Positions 27,481-41,340 of a stretch of DNA of 64,000 nucleotides are shown in pieces. Numbering within the stretch: position 1 is the first letter of the stretch; each line of letters starts with the position of its first letter. The translations under genes were made by a program, and so were the position numbers. The notes under the pieces were generated by a model. That model had not been told where the DNA came from and did no database searches. It saw only the letters and a list, made by a program, of their open reading frames with translations. This DNA is from Nephrocerus scutellatus (taxonomy: Eukaryota; Arthropoda; Insecta; Diptera; Pipunculidae): assembly GCA_947095585.1 (NCBI GenBank), contig OX352763.1:59553016-59617015 (forward strand). Direction: 5' to 3'.

Positions 27481-30400
27481 CAGTTCCCAGAGATGTCTTA
27501 CTAAATTGACCCACACCTGTGTCTTCCTAAAAGAATAATCTATCAAATAGAGTTTGCTAGATTACATTGCAGAGGGGAAGAGGCATTTGTGCATCGGTTT
27601 GAACTTTTGTTATTTTTATGAAATTCTTCAATTTGGAGTTTCCCTGTCAAGCGGATTGGCCAGTTTCCAGAGATGTCTCACTAAATTGACCCACACCTGT
27701 GTCTTCCTAAAAGAATAATCTATCGAATAGAGTTTGTTAGATTACATTGCAGAGGGGAAGAGGCATTTGTGCATCGGTTTGAACTTTTGTTATTTTTATG
27801 AAATTCTTCAATTTGGAGGTTCTCTGTCAAGCGGATTGGCCAGTTCCCAGAGATGTCTCACTATATTGACCCACACCTGTGTCTTCATAAAGGAATAATC
27901 TATTGAATAGAGTTTGTTGGATTACAATGCAGAGGGGAAGAGGCATTTGTGTATCGGTTTGAACTTTTGTTATTTTCATTAAATTCGTCAATTTGGAGGT
28001 TCCCTGTCAAGCGGATTGGTAAGTTCCCAGAGATGTCTCACTAAATTGACCCACACCTGTGTCTTCCTAAAGGAATAATCTATCGAACAAAGTTTGTTAG
28101 ATTACATTGCAGAGGGCAAGAGGCATTTGTGCATCGGTTTGAACTTTTGTTATTTTTATGAAATTCTTCAATTTGGAGGTTCTCTGTCAAGCGTATTGGC
28201 CAGTTCCCAGAGATGTCTCACTAAATTGACCCACACTTGTGTCTTCCTAAAGGAATATTCTATCGAATAGAGTATGTTAGATTACATTGCAGAGGGGAAG
28301 AGGCATATGTGCATCGGTTCGAACTTTTGTTATTTTTATGAAATTCTTCAATTTGGAGGTTCCCTGTCAAGCGGATTGGCCAGTTCACAGAGATGTCTCA
28401 CTAAATTGACCCACACCTGTGTCTTCCTAAAAGAATAATCTATCGAATAGAGTTTGTTAGATTACATTGCAGAGGGGAAGAGGCATTTGTGCATCGGTTT
28501 GAACTTTTGTTATTTTCATGAAATTCTTCAATTTGGAGGTTCTCTGTCAAGCGCATTAGCCAGTTCCCAGAGATGTCTCACTAAATTAACTCACACCTTT
28601 GTCTTCCTAAAAGAATAATCTATGGAATAAAGTTTGTTAGATTACATTGCAGAGGGGAAGAGGCATTTGTGCATCGGTTTGAACTTTTGTTATTTTTATG
28701 AAATTCTTCAATTTGGAGGTTCTCTGTCAAGCGGATTGGCCAGTTCCCAGAGATGTCTTACTAAATTGACCCACACCTGTGTCTTCCTAAAAGAATAATC
28801 TATCGAAACGAGTTTGTTAAATTACATTGCAGAGGGGAAGAGGCATTTGTGCATTGGTTTGAACTTTTGTTATTTTTATGAAATTCTTCAATTTGGAGGT
28901 TCTCTGTCAAGCGGATTGGTAAGTTCCCAGAGATGTCTCACTAAATCTAAATTGACCCACACCTGTGTCTTCCTAAAAGAATAATCTATCGAATAGAGTT
29001 TGCTAGATTACATTGCAGAGGGGAAGAGGCATTTGTGCATCGGTTTGAACTTTTGTTATTTTTATGAAATTCTTCAATTTGGAGTTTCCCTGTCAAGCGG
29101 ATTGGCCAGTTTCCAGAGATGTCTCACTAAATTGACCCACACTTGTGTCTTCATAAAGGAATAGTCTATTGAATAGAGTTTGTTAGATTACATTGCAGAG
29201 GGGAAGAGGCATTTGTGCATCGGTTTGAACTTTTGTTATTTTTATGAAATTCTTCAATTTGGAGGTTCTCTGTCAAGCGGATTGGCCAGTTCCCAGAGAT
29301 GTCTCACTAAATTGACCCACACATGTGTCTTCCCAAAGGAATAATCTATTGAATAGAGTTTGTTAGATTACATTGCAGAGGGGAAGAGGCATTTGTGCAT
29401 CGGTTTGAACTTTTGTTATTTTTATGAAATTCTTCAATTTGGAGGTTCTCTGTCAAGCGGATTGGCCAGTTCCCAGAGATGTCTCACTAAATTGACCCAC
29501 ACCTGTGTCTTCCTAAAAGAATAATCTATCGAAACGAGTTTGTTAGATTACATTGCAGAGGGGAAGAGGCATTTGTGCATTGGTTTGAACTTTTGTTATT
29601 TTTATGAAATTCTTCAATTTGGAGGTTCTCTCTCAAGCGGATTGGTAAGTTCCCAGAGATGTCTCACTAAATTGACCCACACCTGTGTCTTCCTAAAGGA
29701 ATAATCTATCGAATAGAGTTTGTTAGATTACATTGCAGAGGGGAAGAGGCATTTGTGCATCGGTTTGAACTTTTGTTATTTTCATGAAATTCTTCAATTT
29801 GGAGGTTCTCTGTCAAGCGGATTGGCCAGTTCCCAGAGATGTCTCACTAAATTGACCCACACCTGTGTCTTCCTAAAAGAATAATCTATCGAATACAGTT
29901 TGTATGATTACATTGCAGAGGGGAAGAGGCATATGTGCATCGGTTTGAACTTTTGTTATTTTTATGAAATTCTTCAATTTGGAGGTTCCCTGTCAAGCGG
30001 ATTGGCCAGTTTCCAGAGATGTCTCACTAAATTGACCCACACTTGTGTCTTCATAAAGGAATAGTCTATCGAATAGAGTTTGATAGATTACATTGCATAG
30101 GGGAAGAAGCATTTGTGCATTGGTTTGAACTTTTGTTATTTTTATGAAATTCTTCAATTTGGAGGTTCTCTGTCAAGCGGATTGGCCAGTTCCCAGAGAT
30201 GTCTCACTAAATTGACTCACACCTGTGTCTTCCTAAAGAAATAATCTATTGAATAGAGTTTGTTAGATTACATTGCAGAGGGGAAGAGGCATTTGTGCAT
30301 CGGTTTGAACTTTTGTTATTTTTATGAAATTCTTCAATTTGGAGGTTCTCTGTCAAGCGGATTGGCCAGTTCCCAGAGATGTCTTACTAAATTGACCCAC

Positions 30401-33400
30401 ACCTGTGTCTTCCTAAAAGAATAATCTATCGAATAGAGTTTGCTAGATTACATTGCAGAGGGGAAGAGGCATTTGTGCATCGGTTTGAACTTTTGTTATT
30501 TTTATGAAATTCTTCAATTTGGAGTTTCCCTGTCAAGCGGATTGGCCAGTTTCCAGAGATGTCTCACTAAATTGACCCACACCTGTGTCTTCCTAAAGGA
30601 ATAATCTATCGAATAGAGTTTGTTAGATTACATTGCAGAGGGGAAGAGGCATTTGTGCATCGGTTTGAACTTTTGTTATTTTTATGAAATTCTTCAATTT
30701 GGAGGTTCTCTGTCAAGCGGATTGGCCAGTTCCCAGAGATGTCTCACTATATTGACCCACACCTGTGTCTTCATAAAGGAATAATCTATTGAATAGAGTT
30801 TGTTGGATTACAATGCAGAGGGGAAGAGGCATTTGTGTATCGGTTTGAACTTTTGTTATTTTCATTAAATTCGTCAATTTGGAGGTTCCCTGTCAAGCGG
30901 ATTGGTAAGTTCCCAGAGATGTCTCACTAAATTGACCCACACCTGTGTCTTCCTAAAGGAATAATCTATCGAATAAAGTTTGTTAGATTACATTGCAGAG
31001 GGGAAGAGGCATTTGTGCATCGGTTTGAACTTTTGTTATTTTTATGAAATTCTTCAATTTGGAGGTTCTCTGTCAAGCGTATTGGCCAGTTCCCAGAGAT
31101 GTCTCACTAAATTGACCCACACTTGTGTCTTCCTAAAGGAATATTCTATCGAATAGAGTATGTTAGATTACATTGCAGAGGGGAAGAGGCATATGTGCAT
31201 CGGTTCGAACTTTTGTTATTTTTATGAAATTCTTCAATTTGGAGGTTCCCTGTCAAGCAGATTGGCCAGTTCACAGAGATGTCTCACTAAATTGACCGAC
31301 ACCTGTGTCTTCCTAAAAGAATAATCTATCGAATAGAGTTTGTTAGATTACATTGCAGAGGGGAAGAGGCATTTGTGCATCGGTTTGAACTTTTGTTATT
31401 TTCATGAAATTCTTCAATTTGGAGGTTCTCTGTCAAGCGCATTGGCCAGTTCCCAGAGATGTCTCACTAAATTGACCCACACCTTTGTCTTCCTAAAAGA
31501 ATAATCTATGGAATAAAGTTTGTTAGATTACATTGCAGAGGGGAAGAGGCATTTGTGCATCGGTTTGAACTTTTGTTATTTTTATGAAATTCTTCAATTT
31601 GGAGGTTCTCTGTCAAGCGGATTGGCCAGTTCCCAGAGATGTCTTACTAAATTGACCCACACCTGTGTCTTCCTAAAAGAATAATCTATCGAAACGAGTT
31701 TGTTAAATTACATTGCAGAGGGGAAGAGGCATTTGTGCATTGGTTTGAACTTTTGTTATTTTTATGAAATTCTTCAATTTGGAGGTTCTCTGTCAAGCGG
31801 ATTGGTAAGTTCCCAGAGATGTCTCACTAAATTGACCCACACCTATGTCTTCCTAAAAGAATAATCTATCGAATAGAGTTTGTTAGATTACATTGCAGAG
31901 GGGAAGAGGCATTTGTGCATCGGTTTGAACTTTTGTTATTTTTATGAAATTCTTCAATTTGGAGGTTCTCTGTCAAGCGGATTGGCCAGTTCCCAGAGAT
32001 GTCTCACTAAATTGACCCACACATGTGTCTTCCCAAAGGAATAATCTATTGAATAGAGTTTGTTAGATTACATTGCAGAGGGGAAGAGGCATTTGTGCAT
32101 CGGTTTGAACTTTTGTTATTTTTATGAAATTCTTCAATTTGGAGGTTCTCTGTCAAGCGGATTGGCCAGTTCCCAGAGATGTCTCACTAAATTGACCCAC
32201 ACCTGTGTCTTCCTAAAAGAATAATCTATCGAAACGAGTTTGTTAGATTACATTACAGAGGGGAAGAGGCATTTGTGCATTGGTTTGAACTTTTGTTATT
32301 TTTATGAAATTCTTCAATTTGGAGGTTCTCTCTCAAGCGGATTGGTAAGTTGCCAGAGATGTCTCACTAAATTGACCCACACCTGTGTCTTCCTAAAGGA
32401 ATAATCTATCGAATAGAGTTTGTTAGATTACATTGCAGAGGGGAAGAGGCATTTGTGCATCGGTTTGAACTTTTGTTATTTTCATGAAATTCTTCAATTT
32501 GGAGGTTCTCTGTCAAGCGGATTGGCCAGTTCCCAGAGATGTCTCACTAAATTGACCCACACCTGTGTCTTCCTAAAAGAATAATCTATCGAATACAGTT
32601 TGTATGATTACATTGCAGAGGGGAAGAGGCATATGTGCATCGGTTTGAACTTTTGTTATTTTTATGAAATTCTTCAATTTGGAGGTTCCCTGTCAAGCGG
32701 ATTGGCCAGTTTCCAGAGATGTCTCACTAAATTGACCCACACTTGTGTCTTCATAAAGGAATAGTCTATCGAATAGAGTTTGATAGATTACATTGCATAG
32801 GGGAAGAGGCATTTGTGCATTGGTTTGAACTTTTGTTATTTTTATGAAATTCTTCAATTTGGAGGTTCTCTGTCAAGCGGATTGGCCAGTTCCCAGAGAT
32901 GTCTCACTAAATTGACTCACACCTGTGTCTTCCTAAAGAAATAATCTATTGAATAGAGTTTGTTAGATTACATTGCAGAGGGGAAGAGGCATTTGTGCAT
33001 CGGTTTGAACTTTTGTTATTTTTATGAAATTCTTCAATTTGGAGGTTCTCTGTCAAGCGGATTGGCCAGTTCCCAGAGATGTCTTACTAAATTGACCCAC
33101 ACCTGTGTCTTCCTAAAGGAATAATCTATCGAATAGAGTTTGTTAGATTACATTGCAGAGGGGAAGAGGCATTTGTGCATCGGTTTGAACTTTTGTTATT
33201 TTCATGAAATTCTTCAATTTGGAGGTTCTCTGTCAAGCGGATTGGCCAGTTCCCAGAGATGTCTCACTAAATTGACCCACACTTGTGTCTTCCTAAAGGA
33301 ATATTCTATCGAATAGAGTATGTTAGATTACATTGCAGAGGGGAAGAGGCATATGTGCATCGGTTCGAACTTTTGTTATTTTTATGAAATTCTTCAATTT

Positions 33401-36400
33401 GGAGGTTCCCTGTCAAGCAGATTGGCCAGTTCACAGAGATGTCTCACTAAATTGACCCACACCTGTGTCTTCCTAAAAGAATAATCTATCGAATAGAGTT
33501 TGTTAGATTACATTGCAGAGGGGAAGAGGCATTTGTGCATCGGTTTGAACTTTTGTTATTTTCATGAAATTCTTCAATTTGGAGGTTCTCTGTCAAGCGC
33601 ATTGGCCAGTTCCCAGAGATGTCTCACTAAATTGACCCACACCTTTGTCTTCCTAAAAGAATAATCTATGGAATAAAGTTTGTTAGATTACATTGCAGAG
33701 GGGAAGAGGCATTTGTGCATCGGTTTGAACTTTTGTTATTTTTATGAAATTCTTCAATTTGGAGGTTCTCTGTCAAGCGGATTGGCCAGTTCCCAGAGAT
33801 GTCTTACTAAATTGACCCACACCTGTGTCTTCCTAAAAGAATAATCTATCGAAACGAGTTTGTTAAATTACATTGCAGAGGGGAAGAGGCATTTGTGCAT
33901 TGGTTTGAACTTTTGTTATTTTTATGAAATTCTTCAATTTGGAGGTTCTCTGTCAAGCGGATTGGTAAGTTCCCAGAGATGTCTCACTAAATTGACCCAC
34001 ACCTATGTCTTCCTAAAAGAATAATCTATCGAATAGAGTTTGTTAGATTACATTGCAGAGGGGAAGAGGCATTTGTGCATCGGTTTGAACTTTTGTTATT
34101 TTTATGAAATTCTTCAATTTGGAGGTTCTCTGTCAAGCGGATTGGCCAGTTCCCAGAGATGTCTCACTAAATTGACCCACACATGTGTCTTCCCAAAGGA
34201 ATAATCTATTGAATAGAGTTTGTTAGATTACATTGCAGAGGGGAAGAGGCATTTGTGCATCGGTTTGAACTTTTGTTATTTTTATGAAATTCTTCAATTT
34301 GGAGGTTCTCTGTCAAGCGGATTGGCCAGTTCCCAGAGATGTCTCACTAAATTGACCCACACCTGTGTCTTCCTAAAAGAATAATCTATCGAAACGAGTT
34401 TGTTAGATTACATTGCAGAGGGGAAGAGGCATTTGTGCATTGGTTTGAACTTTTGTTATTTTCATGAAATTCTTCAATTTGGAGGTTCTCTGTCAAGCAG
34501 ATTGGCCAGTTCACAGAGATGTCTCACTAAATTGACCCACACCTGTGTCTTCCTAAAAGAATAATCTATCGAATACAGTTTGTATGATTACATTGCAGAG
34601 GGGAAGAGGCATATGTGCATCGGTTTGAACTTTTGTTATTTTTATGAAATTCTTCAATTTGGAGGTTCCCTGTCAAGCGGATTGGCCAGTTTCCAGAGAT
34701 GTCTCACTAAATTGACCCACACTTGTGTCTTCATAAAGGAATAGTCTATCGAATAGAGTTTGATAGATTACATTGCATAGGGGAAGAGGCATTTGTGCAT
34801 TGGTTTGAACTTTTGTTATTTTTATGAAATTCTTCAATTTGGAGGTTCTCTGTCAAGCGGATTGGCCAGTTCCCAGAGATGTCTCACTAAATTGACTCAC
34901 ACCTGTGTCTTCCTAAAGAAATAATCTATTGAATAGAGTTTGTTAGATTACATTGCAGAGGGGAAGAGGCATTTGTGCATCGGTTTGAACTTTTGTTATT
35001 TTTATGAAATTCTTCAATTTGGAGGTTCTCTGTCAAGCGGATTGGCCAGTTCCCAGAGATGTCTTACTAAATTGACCCACACCTGTGTCTTCCTAAAAGA
35101 ATAATCTATCGAATAGAGTTTGCTAGATTACATTGCAGAGGGGAAGAGGCATTTGTGCATCGGTTTGAACTTTTGTTATTTTTATGAAATTCTTCAATTT
35201 GGAGTTTCCCTGTCAAGCGGATTGGCCAGTTTCCAGAGATGTCTCACTAAATTGACCCACACCTGTGTCTTCCTAAAGGAATAATCTATCGAATAGAGTT
35301 TGTTAGATTACATTGCAGAGGGGAAGAGGCATTTGTGCATCGGTTTGAACTTTTGTTATTTTTATGAAATTCTTCAATTTGGAGGTTCTCTGTCAAGCGG
35401 ATTGGCCAGTTCCCAGAGATGTCTCACTATATTGACCCACACCTGTGTCTTCATAAAGGAATAATCTATTGAATAGAGTTTGTTGGATTACAATGCAGAG
35501 GGGAAGAGGCATTTGTGTATCGGTTTGAACTTTTGTTATTTTCATTAAATTCGTCAATTTGGAGGTTCCCTGTCAAGCGGATTGGTAAGTTCCCAGAGAT
35601 GTCTCACTAAATTGACCCACACCTGTGTCTTCCTAAAGGAATAATCTATCGAATAAAGTTTGTTAGATTACATTGCAGAGGGGAAGAGGCATTTGTGCAT
35701 CGGTTTGAACTTTTGTTATTTTTATGAAATTCTTCAATTTGGAGGTTCTCTGTCAAGCGTATTGGCCAGTTCCCAGAGATGTCTCACTAAATTGACCCAC
35801 ACTTGTGTCTTCCTAAAGGAATATTCTATCGAATAGAGTATGTTAGATTACATTGCAGAGGGGAAGAGGCATATGTGCATCGGTTCGAACTTTTGTTATT
35901 TTTATGAAATTCTTCAATTTGGAGGTTCTCTGTCAAGCAGATTGGCCAGTTCACAGAGATGTCTCACTAAATTGACCCACACCTGTGTCTTCCTAAAAGA
36001 ATAATCTATCGAATAGAGTTTGTTAGATTACATTGCAGAGGGGAAGAGGCATTTGTGCATCGGTTTGAACTTTTGTTATTTTCATGAAATTCTTCAATTT
36101 GGAGGTTCTCTGTCAAGCGCATTGGCCAGTTCCCAGAGATGTCTCACTAAATTGACCCACACCTTTGTCTTCCTAAAAGAATAATCTATGGAATAAAGTT
36201 TGTTAGAGTACATTGCAGAGGGGAAGAGGCATTTGTGCATCGGTTTGAACTTTTGTTATTTTTATGAAATTCTTCAATTTGGAGGTTCTCTGTCAAGCGG
36301 ATTGGCCAGTTCCCAGAGATGTCTTACTAAATTGACCCACACCTGTGTCTTCCTAAAAGAATAATCTATCGAAACGAGTTTGTTAAATTACATTGCAGAG

Positions 36401-36540
36401 GGGAAGAGGCATTTGTGCATTGGTTTGAACTTTTGTTATTTTTATGAAATTCTTCAATTTGGAGGTTCTCTGTCAAGCGGATTGGTAAGTTCCCAGAGAT
36501 GTCTCACTAAATTGACCCACACCTATGTCTTCCTAAAAGA
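26990..36540 (+). repeat. Higher-order blocks of 16, 15 and 11 monomers
   Basis: The AGTTTGTATGATTAC variant recurs at about 27011, 29897, 32597 and 34577, giving steps of 2,886 (16 units plus the 6-bp duplication), 2,700 and 1,980 bp. Neighbouring variants follow in the same order, with internal deletion of whole monomers in the shorter blocks. Confidence 0.7.
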
Positions 36541-37080
36541 ATAATCTATCGAATACAGTTTGTTAGATTACATTGCAGAGGGGAAGAGGCATTTGTGCAT
36601 CGGTTTGAACTTTTGTTATTTTCATGAAATTCTTCAATTTGGAGGTTCTCTGTCAAGCGGATTGGCCAGTTCCCAGAGATGTCTCACTAAATTGACCCAC
36701 ACCTGTGTCTTCCTAAAAGAATAATCTATCGAATAGAGTTTGTTAGATTACATTGCAGAGGGGAAGAGGCATTTGTGCATCGGTTTGAACTTTTGTTATT
36801 TTTATGAAATTCTTCAATTTGGAGTTTCCCTGTCAAGCGGATTGGCCAGTTTCCAGAGATGTCTCACTAAATTGACCCACACCTGTGTCTTCCTAAAGGA
36901 ATAATATATCGAATAGAGTTTGTTAGATTACATTGCAGAGGGGAAGAGGCATTTGTGCATCGGTTTGAACTTTTGTTATTTTTATGAAATTCTTCAATTT
37001 GGAGGTTCTCTCTCAAGCGGATTGGCCAGTTCCCAGAGATGTCTCACTATATTGACCCACACCTGTGTCTTCCTAAAGGA

Positions 37081-40000
37081 ATAATCTATTGAATAGAGTT
37101 TGTTGGATTACAATGCAGAGGTGAAGAGGCATTTGTGCATCGGTTTGAACTTTTGTTATTTTCATGAAATTCGTCAATTTGGAGGTTCTCTGTCAAGCGG
37201 ATTGGTAAGTTCCCAGAGATGTCTCACTAAATTGACCAACACCTGTGTCTTCCTAAAGGAATAATCTATCGAATAGAGTTTGTTAGATTCCATTGGAGAG
37301 GGGAAGAGGCATTTGTGCATCGGTTTGAACTTTTGTTATTTTTATGAAATTCTTCAACTTGGAGTTTCCCTGTCAAGCGGATTGGCCAGTTTCCAGAGAT
37401 GTCTCACTAAATTGACCCACACCTGTGTCTTCCTAAAGGAATAATCTATCGAATAGAGTTTGTTAGATTACATTGCAGAGGGGAAGAGGCATTTGTGCAT
37501 CGGTTTGAACTTTTGTTATTTTTATGAAATTCTTCAATTTGGAGGTTCTCTGTCAAGCGGATTGGCCAGTTCCCAGAGATGTCTCACTATATTGACCCAC
37601 ACCTGTGTCTTCCTAAAGGAATAATCTATTGAATAGAGTTTGTTGGATTACAATGCAGAGGGGAAGAGGCATTTGTGTATCGGTTTGAACTTTTGTTATT
37701 TTCATGAAATTCGTCAATTTGGAGGTTCCCTGTCAAGCGGATTGGTAAGTTCCCAGAGATGTCTCACTAAATTGACCCACACCTGTGTCTTCCTAAAGGA
37801 ATAATCTATCGAATAGAGTTTGTTAGATTACATTGCAGAGGGGAAGAGGCATTTGTGCATCGGTTTGAACTTTTGTTATTTTTATGAAATTCTTCAATTT
37901 GGAGGTTCTCTGTCAAGCGTATTGGCCAGTTCCCAGAGATGTCTCACTAAATTGACCCACACTTGTGTCTTCCTAAAGGAATATTCTATCGAATAGAGTA
38001 TGTTAGATTACATTGCAGAGGGGAAGAGGCATTTGTGCATCGGTTCGAACTTTTGTTATTTTTATGAAATTCTTCAATTTGGAGGTTCCCTGTCAAGCGG
38101 ATTGGCCAGTTCACAGAGATGTCTCACTAAATTGACCCACACCTGTGTCTTCCTAAAGGAATAATCTATCGAATAGAGTTTGTTAGATTACATTGCAGAG
38201 GGGAAGAGGCATTTGTGCATCGGTTTGAACTTTTGTTATTTTCATGAAATTCTTCAATTTGGAGGTTCTCTGTCAAGCGGATTGGCCAGTTCCCAGAGAT
38301 GTCTCACTAAATTGACCCACACCTGTGTCTTCCTAAAGGAACAATCTATCGAATAGAGTTTGTTAGATTACATTGCAGAGGGGAAGAGGCATTTGTGCAT
38401 TGGTTTGAACTTTTGTTATTTTTATGAAATTCTTCAATTTGGAGGTTCTCTGTCAAGCGGATTGGTAAGTTCCCAGAGATGTCTCACTAAATTGACCCAC
38501 ACCTGTGTCTTCCTAAAAGAATAATCTATCGAATAGAGTTTGTTAGATTACATTGCAGAGGGGAAGAGGCATTTGTGCATCGGTTTGAACTTTTGTTATT
38601 TTCATGAAATTCTTCAATTTGGAGGTTCTCTGTCAAGCGGATTGGCCAGTTCCCAGAGATGTCTCACTAAATTGACCCACACCTGTGTCTTCCTAGAAGA
38701 ATAATCTATCGAATAGAGTTTGCTAGATTACATTGCAGAGGGGAAGAGGCATTTGTGCATCGGTTTGAACTTTTGTTATTTTTATGAAATTCTTCAATTT
38801 GGAGTTTCCCTGTCAAGCGGATTGGCCAGTTTCCAGAGATGTCTCACTAAATTGACCCACACCTGTGTCTTCCTAAAGGAATAATCTATCGAATAGAGTT
38901 TGTTAGATTACATTGCAGAGGGGAAGAGGCATTTGTGCATCGGTTTGAACTTTTGTTATTTTTATGAAATTCTTCAATTTGGAGGTTCTCTGTCAAGCGG
39001 ATTGGCCAGTTCCCAGAGATGTCTCACTATATTGACCCACACCTGTGTCTTCCTAAAGGAATAATCTATTGAATAGAGTTTGTTGGATTACAATGCAGAG
39101 GGGAAGAGGCATTTGTGCATCGGTTTGAAATTTTGTTATTTTCATGAAATTCGTCAATTTGGAGGTTCTCTGTCAAGCGGATTGGTAAGTTCCCAGAGAT
39201 GTCTCACTAAATTGACCCACAACTGTGTCTTCCTAAAGGAATAATCTATCGAATAGAGTTTGTTAGATTACATTGCAGAGGGGAAGAGGCATTTGTGCAT
39301 CGGTTTGAACTTTTGTTATTTTTATGAAATTCTTCAATTTGGAGGTTATCTGTCAAGCGGATTGGCCAGTTCCCAGAGGTGTCTCACTAAATTGACCCAC
39401 ACCTGTGTCTTCCTAAAGGAATAATCTATCGAATAGAGTTTGTTAGATTACATTGCAGAGGGGAAGAGGCATTTGTGCATCGGTTTGAACTTTTGTTATT
39501 TTTATGAAATTCTTCAATTTGGAGGTTCTCTGTCAAGCGGATTGGCCAGTTCCCAGAGATGTCTCACTATATTGACCCACACCTGTGTCTTCCTAAAGGA
39601 ATAATCTATTGAATAGAGTTTGTTGGATTACAATGCAGAGGGGAAGAGGCATTTGTGTATCGGTTTGAACTTTTGTTATTTTCATGAAATTCGTCAATTT
39701 GGAGGTTCCCTGTCAAGCGGATTGGTAAGTTCCCAGAGATGTCTCACTAAATTGACCCACACCTGTGTCTTCCTAAAGGAATAATCTATCGAATAGAGTT
39801 TGTTAGATTACATTGCAGAGGGGAAGAGGCATTTGTGCATCGGTTTGAACTTTTGTTATTTTTATGAAATTCTTCAATTTGGAGGTTCTCTGTAAAGCGT
39901 ATTGGCCAGTTCCCAGAGATGTCTCACTAAATTGACCCACACTTGTGTCTTCCTAAAGGAATATTCTATCGAATAGAGTATGTTAGATTACATTGCAGAG

Positions 40001-41340
40001 GGGAAGAGGCATTTGTGCATCGGTTCGAACTTTTGTTATTTTTATGAAATTCTTCAATTTGGAGGTTCCCTGTCAAGCGGATTGGCCAGTTCACAGAGAT
40101 GTCTCACTAAATTGACCCACACCGGTGTCTTCCTAAAGGAATAATCTATCGAATAGAGTTTGTTAGATTACATTGCAGAGGGGAAGAGGCATTTGTGCAT
40201 CGGTTTGAACTTTTGTTATTTTCATGAAATTCTTCAATTTGGAGGTTCTCTGTCAAGCGGATTGGCCAGTTCCCAGAGATGTCTCACTAAATTGACCCAC
40301 ACCTGTGTCTTCCTAAAGGAACAATCTATCGAATAGAGTTTGTTAGATTACATTGCAGAGGGGAAGAGGCATTTGTGCATTGGTTTGAACTTTTGTTATT
40401 TTTATGAAATTCTTCAATTTGGAGGTTCTCTGTCAAGCGGATTGGTAAGTTCCCAGAGATGTCTCACTAAATTGACCCACACCTGTGTCTTCCTAAAAGA
40501 ATAATCTATCGAATAGAGTTTGTTAGATTACATTGCAGAGGGGAAGAGGCATTTGTGCATCGGTTTGAACTTTTGTTATTTTCATGAAATTCTTCAATTT
40601 GGAGGTTCTCTGTCAAGCGGATTGGCCAGTTCCCAGAGATGCCTCACTAAATTGACCCACACCTGTGTCTTCCTAGAAGAATAAGCTATCGAATAGAGTT
40701 TGCTAGATTACATTGCAGAGGGGAAGAGGCATTTGTGCATCGGTTTGAACTTTTGTTATTTTTATGAAATTCTTCAATTTGGAGTTTCCCTGTCAAGCGG
40801 ATTGGCCAGTTTCCAGAGATGTCTCACTAAATTGACCCACACCTGTGTCTTCCTAAAGGAATAATCTATCGAATAGAGTTTGTTAGATTACATTGCAGAG
40901 GGGAAGAGGCATTTGTGCATCGGTTTGAACTTTTGTTATTTTTATGAAATTCTTCAATTTGGAGGTTCTCTGTCAAGCGGATTGGCCAGTTCCCAGAGAT
41001 GTCTCACTATATTGACCCACACCTGTGTCTTCCTAAAGGAATAATCTATTGAATAGAGTTTGTTGGATTACAATGCAGAGGGGAAGAGGCATTTGTGCAT
41101 CGGTTTGAAATTTCGTTATTTTCATGAAATTCGTCAATTTGGAGGTTCTCTGTCAAGCGGATTGGTAAGTTCCCAGAGATGTCTCACTAAATTGACCCAC
41201 AACTGTGTCTTCCTAAAGGAATAATCTATCGAATAGAGTTTGTTAGATTACATTGCAGAGGGGAAGAGGTATTTGTGCATCGGTTTGAACTTTTGTTATT
41301 TTTATGAAATTCTTCAATTTGGAGGTTATCTGTCAAGCGG
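37081..41340 (+). repeat. Higher-order repeat, 1,980-bp period (11 monomers)
   Basis: The GTTGGATTACAATGCAG variant pairs with its neighbours at 37081, 39061 and 41041. CCTAGAAGAATAA recurs at 38691 and 40671. GGAGGTTATCTGTC recurs at 39341 and 41321. Confidence 0.75.
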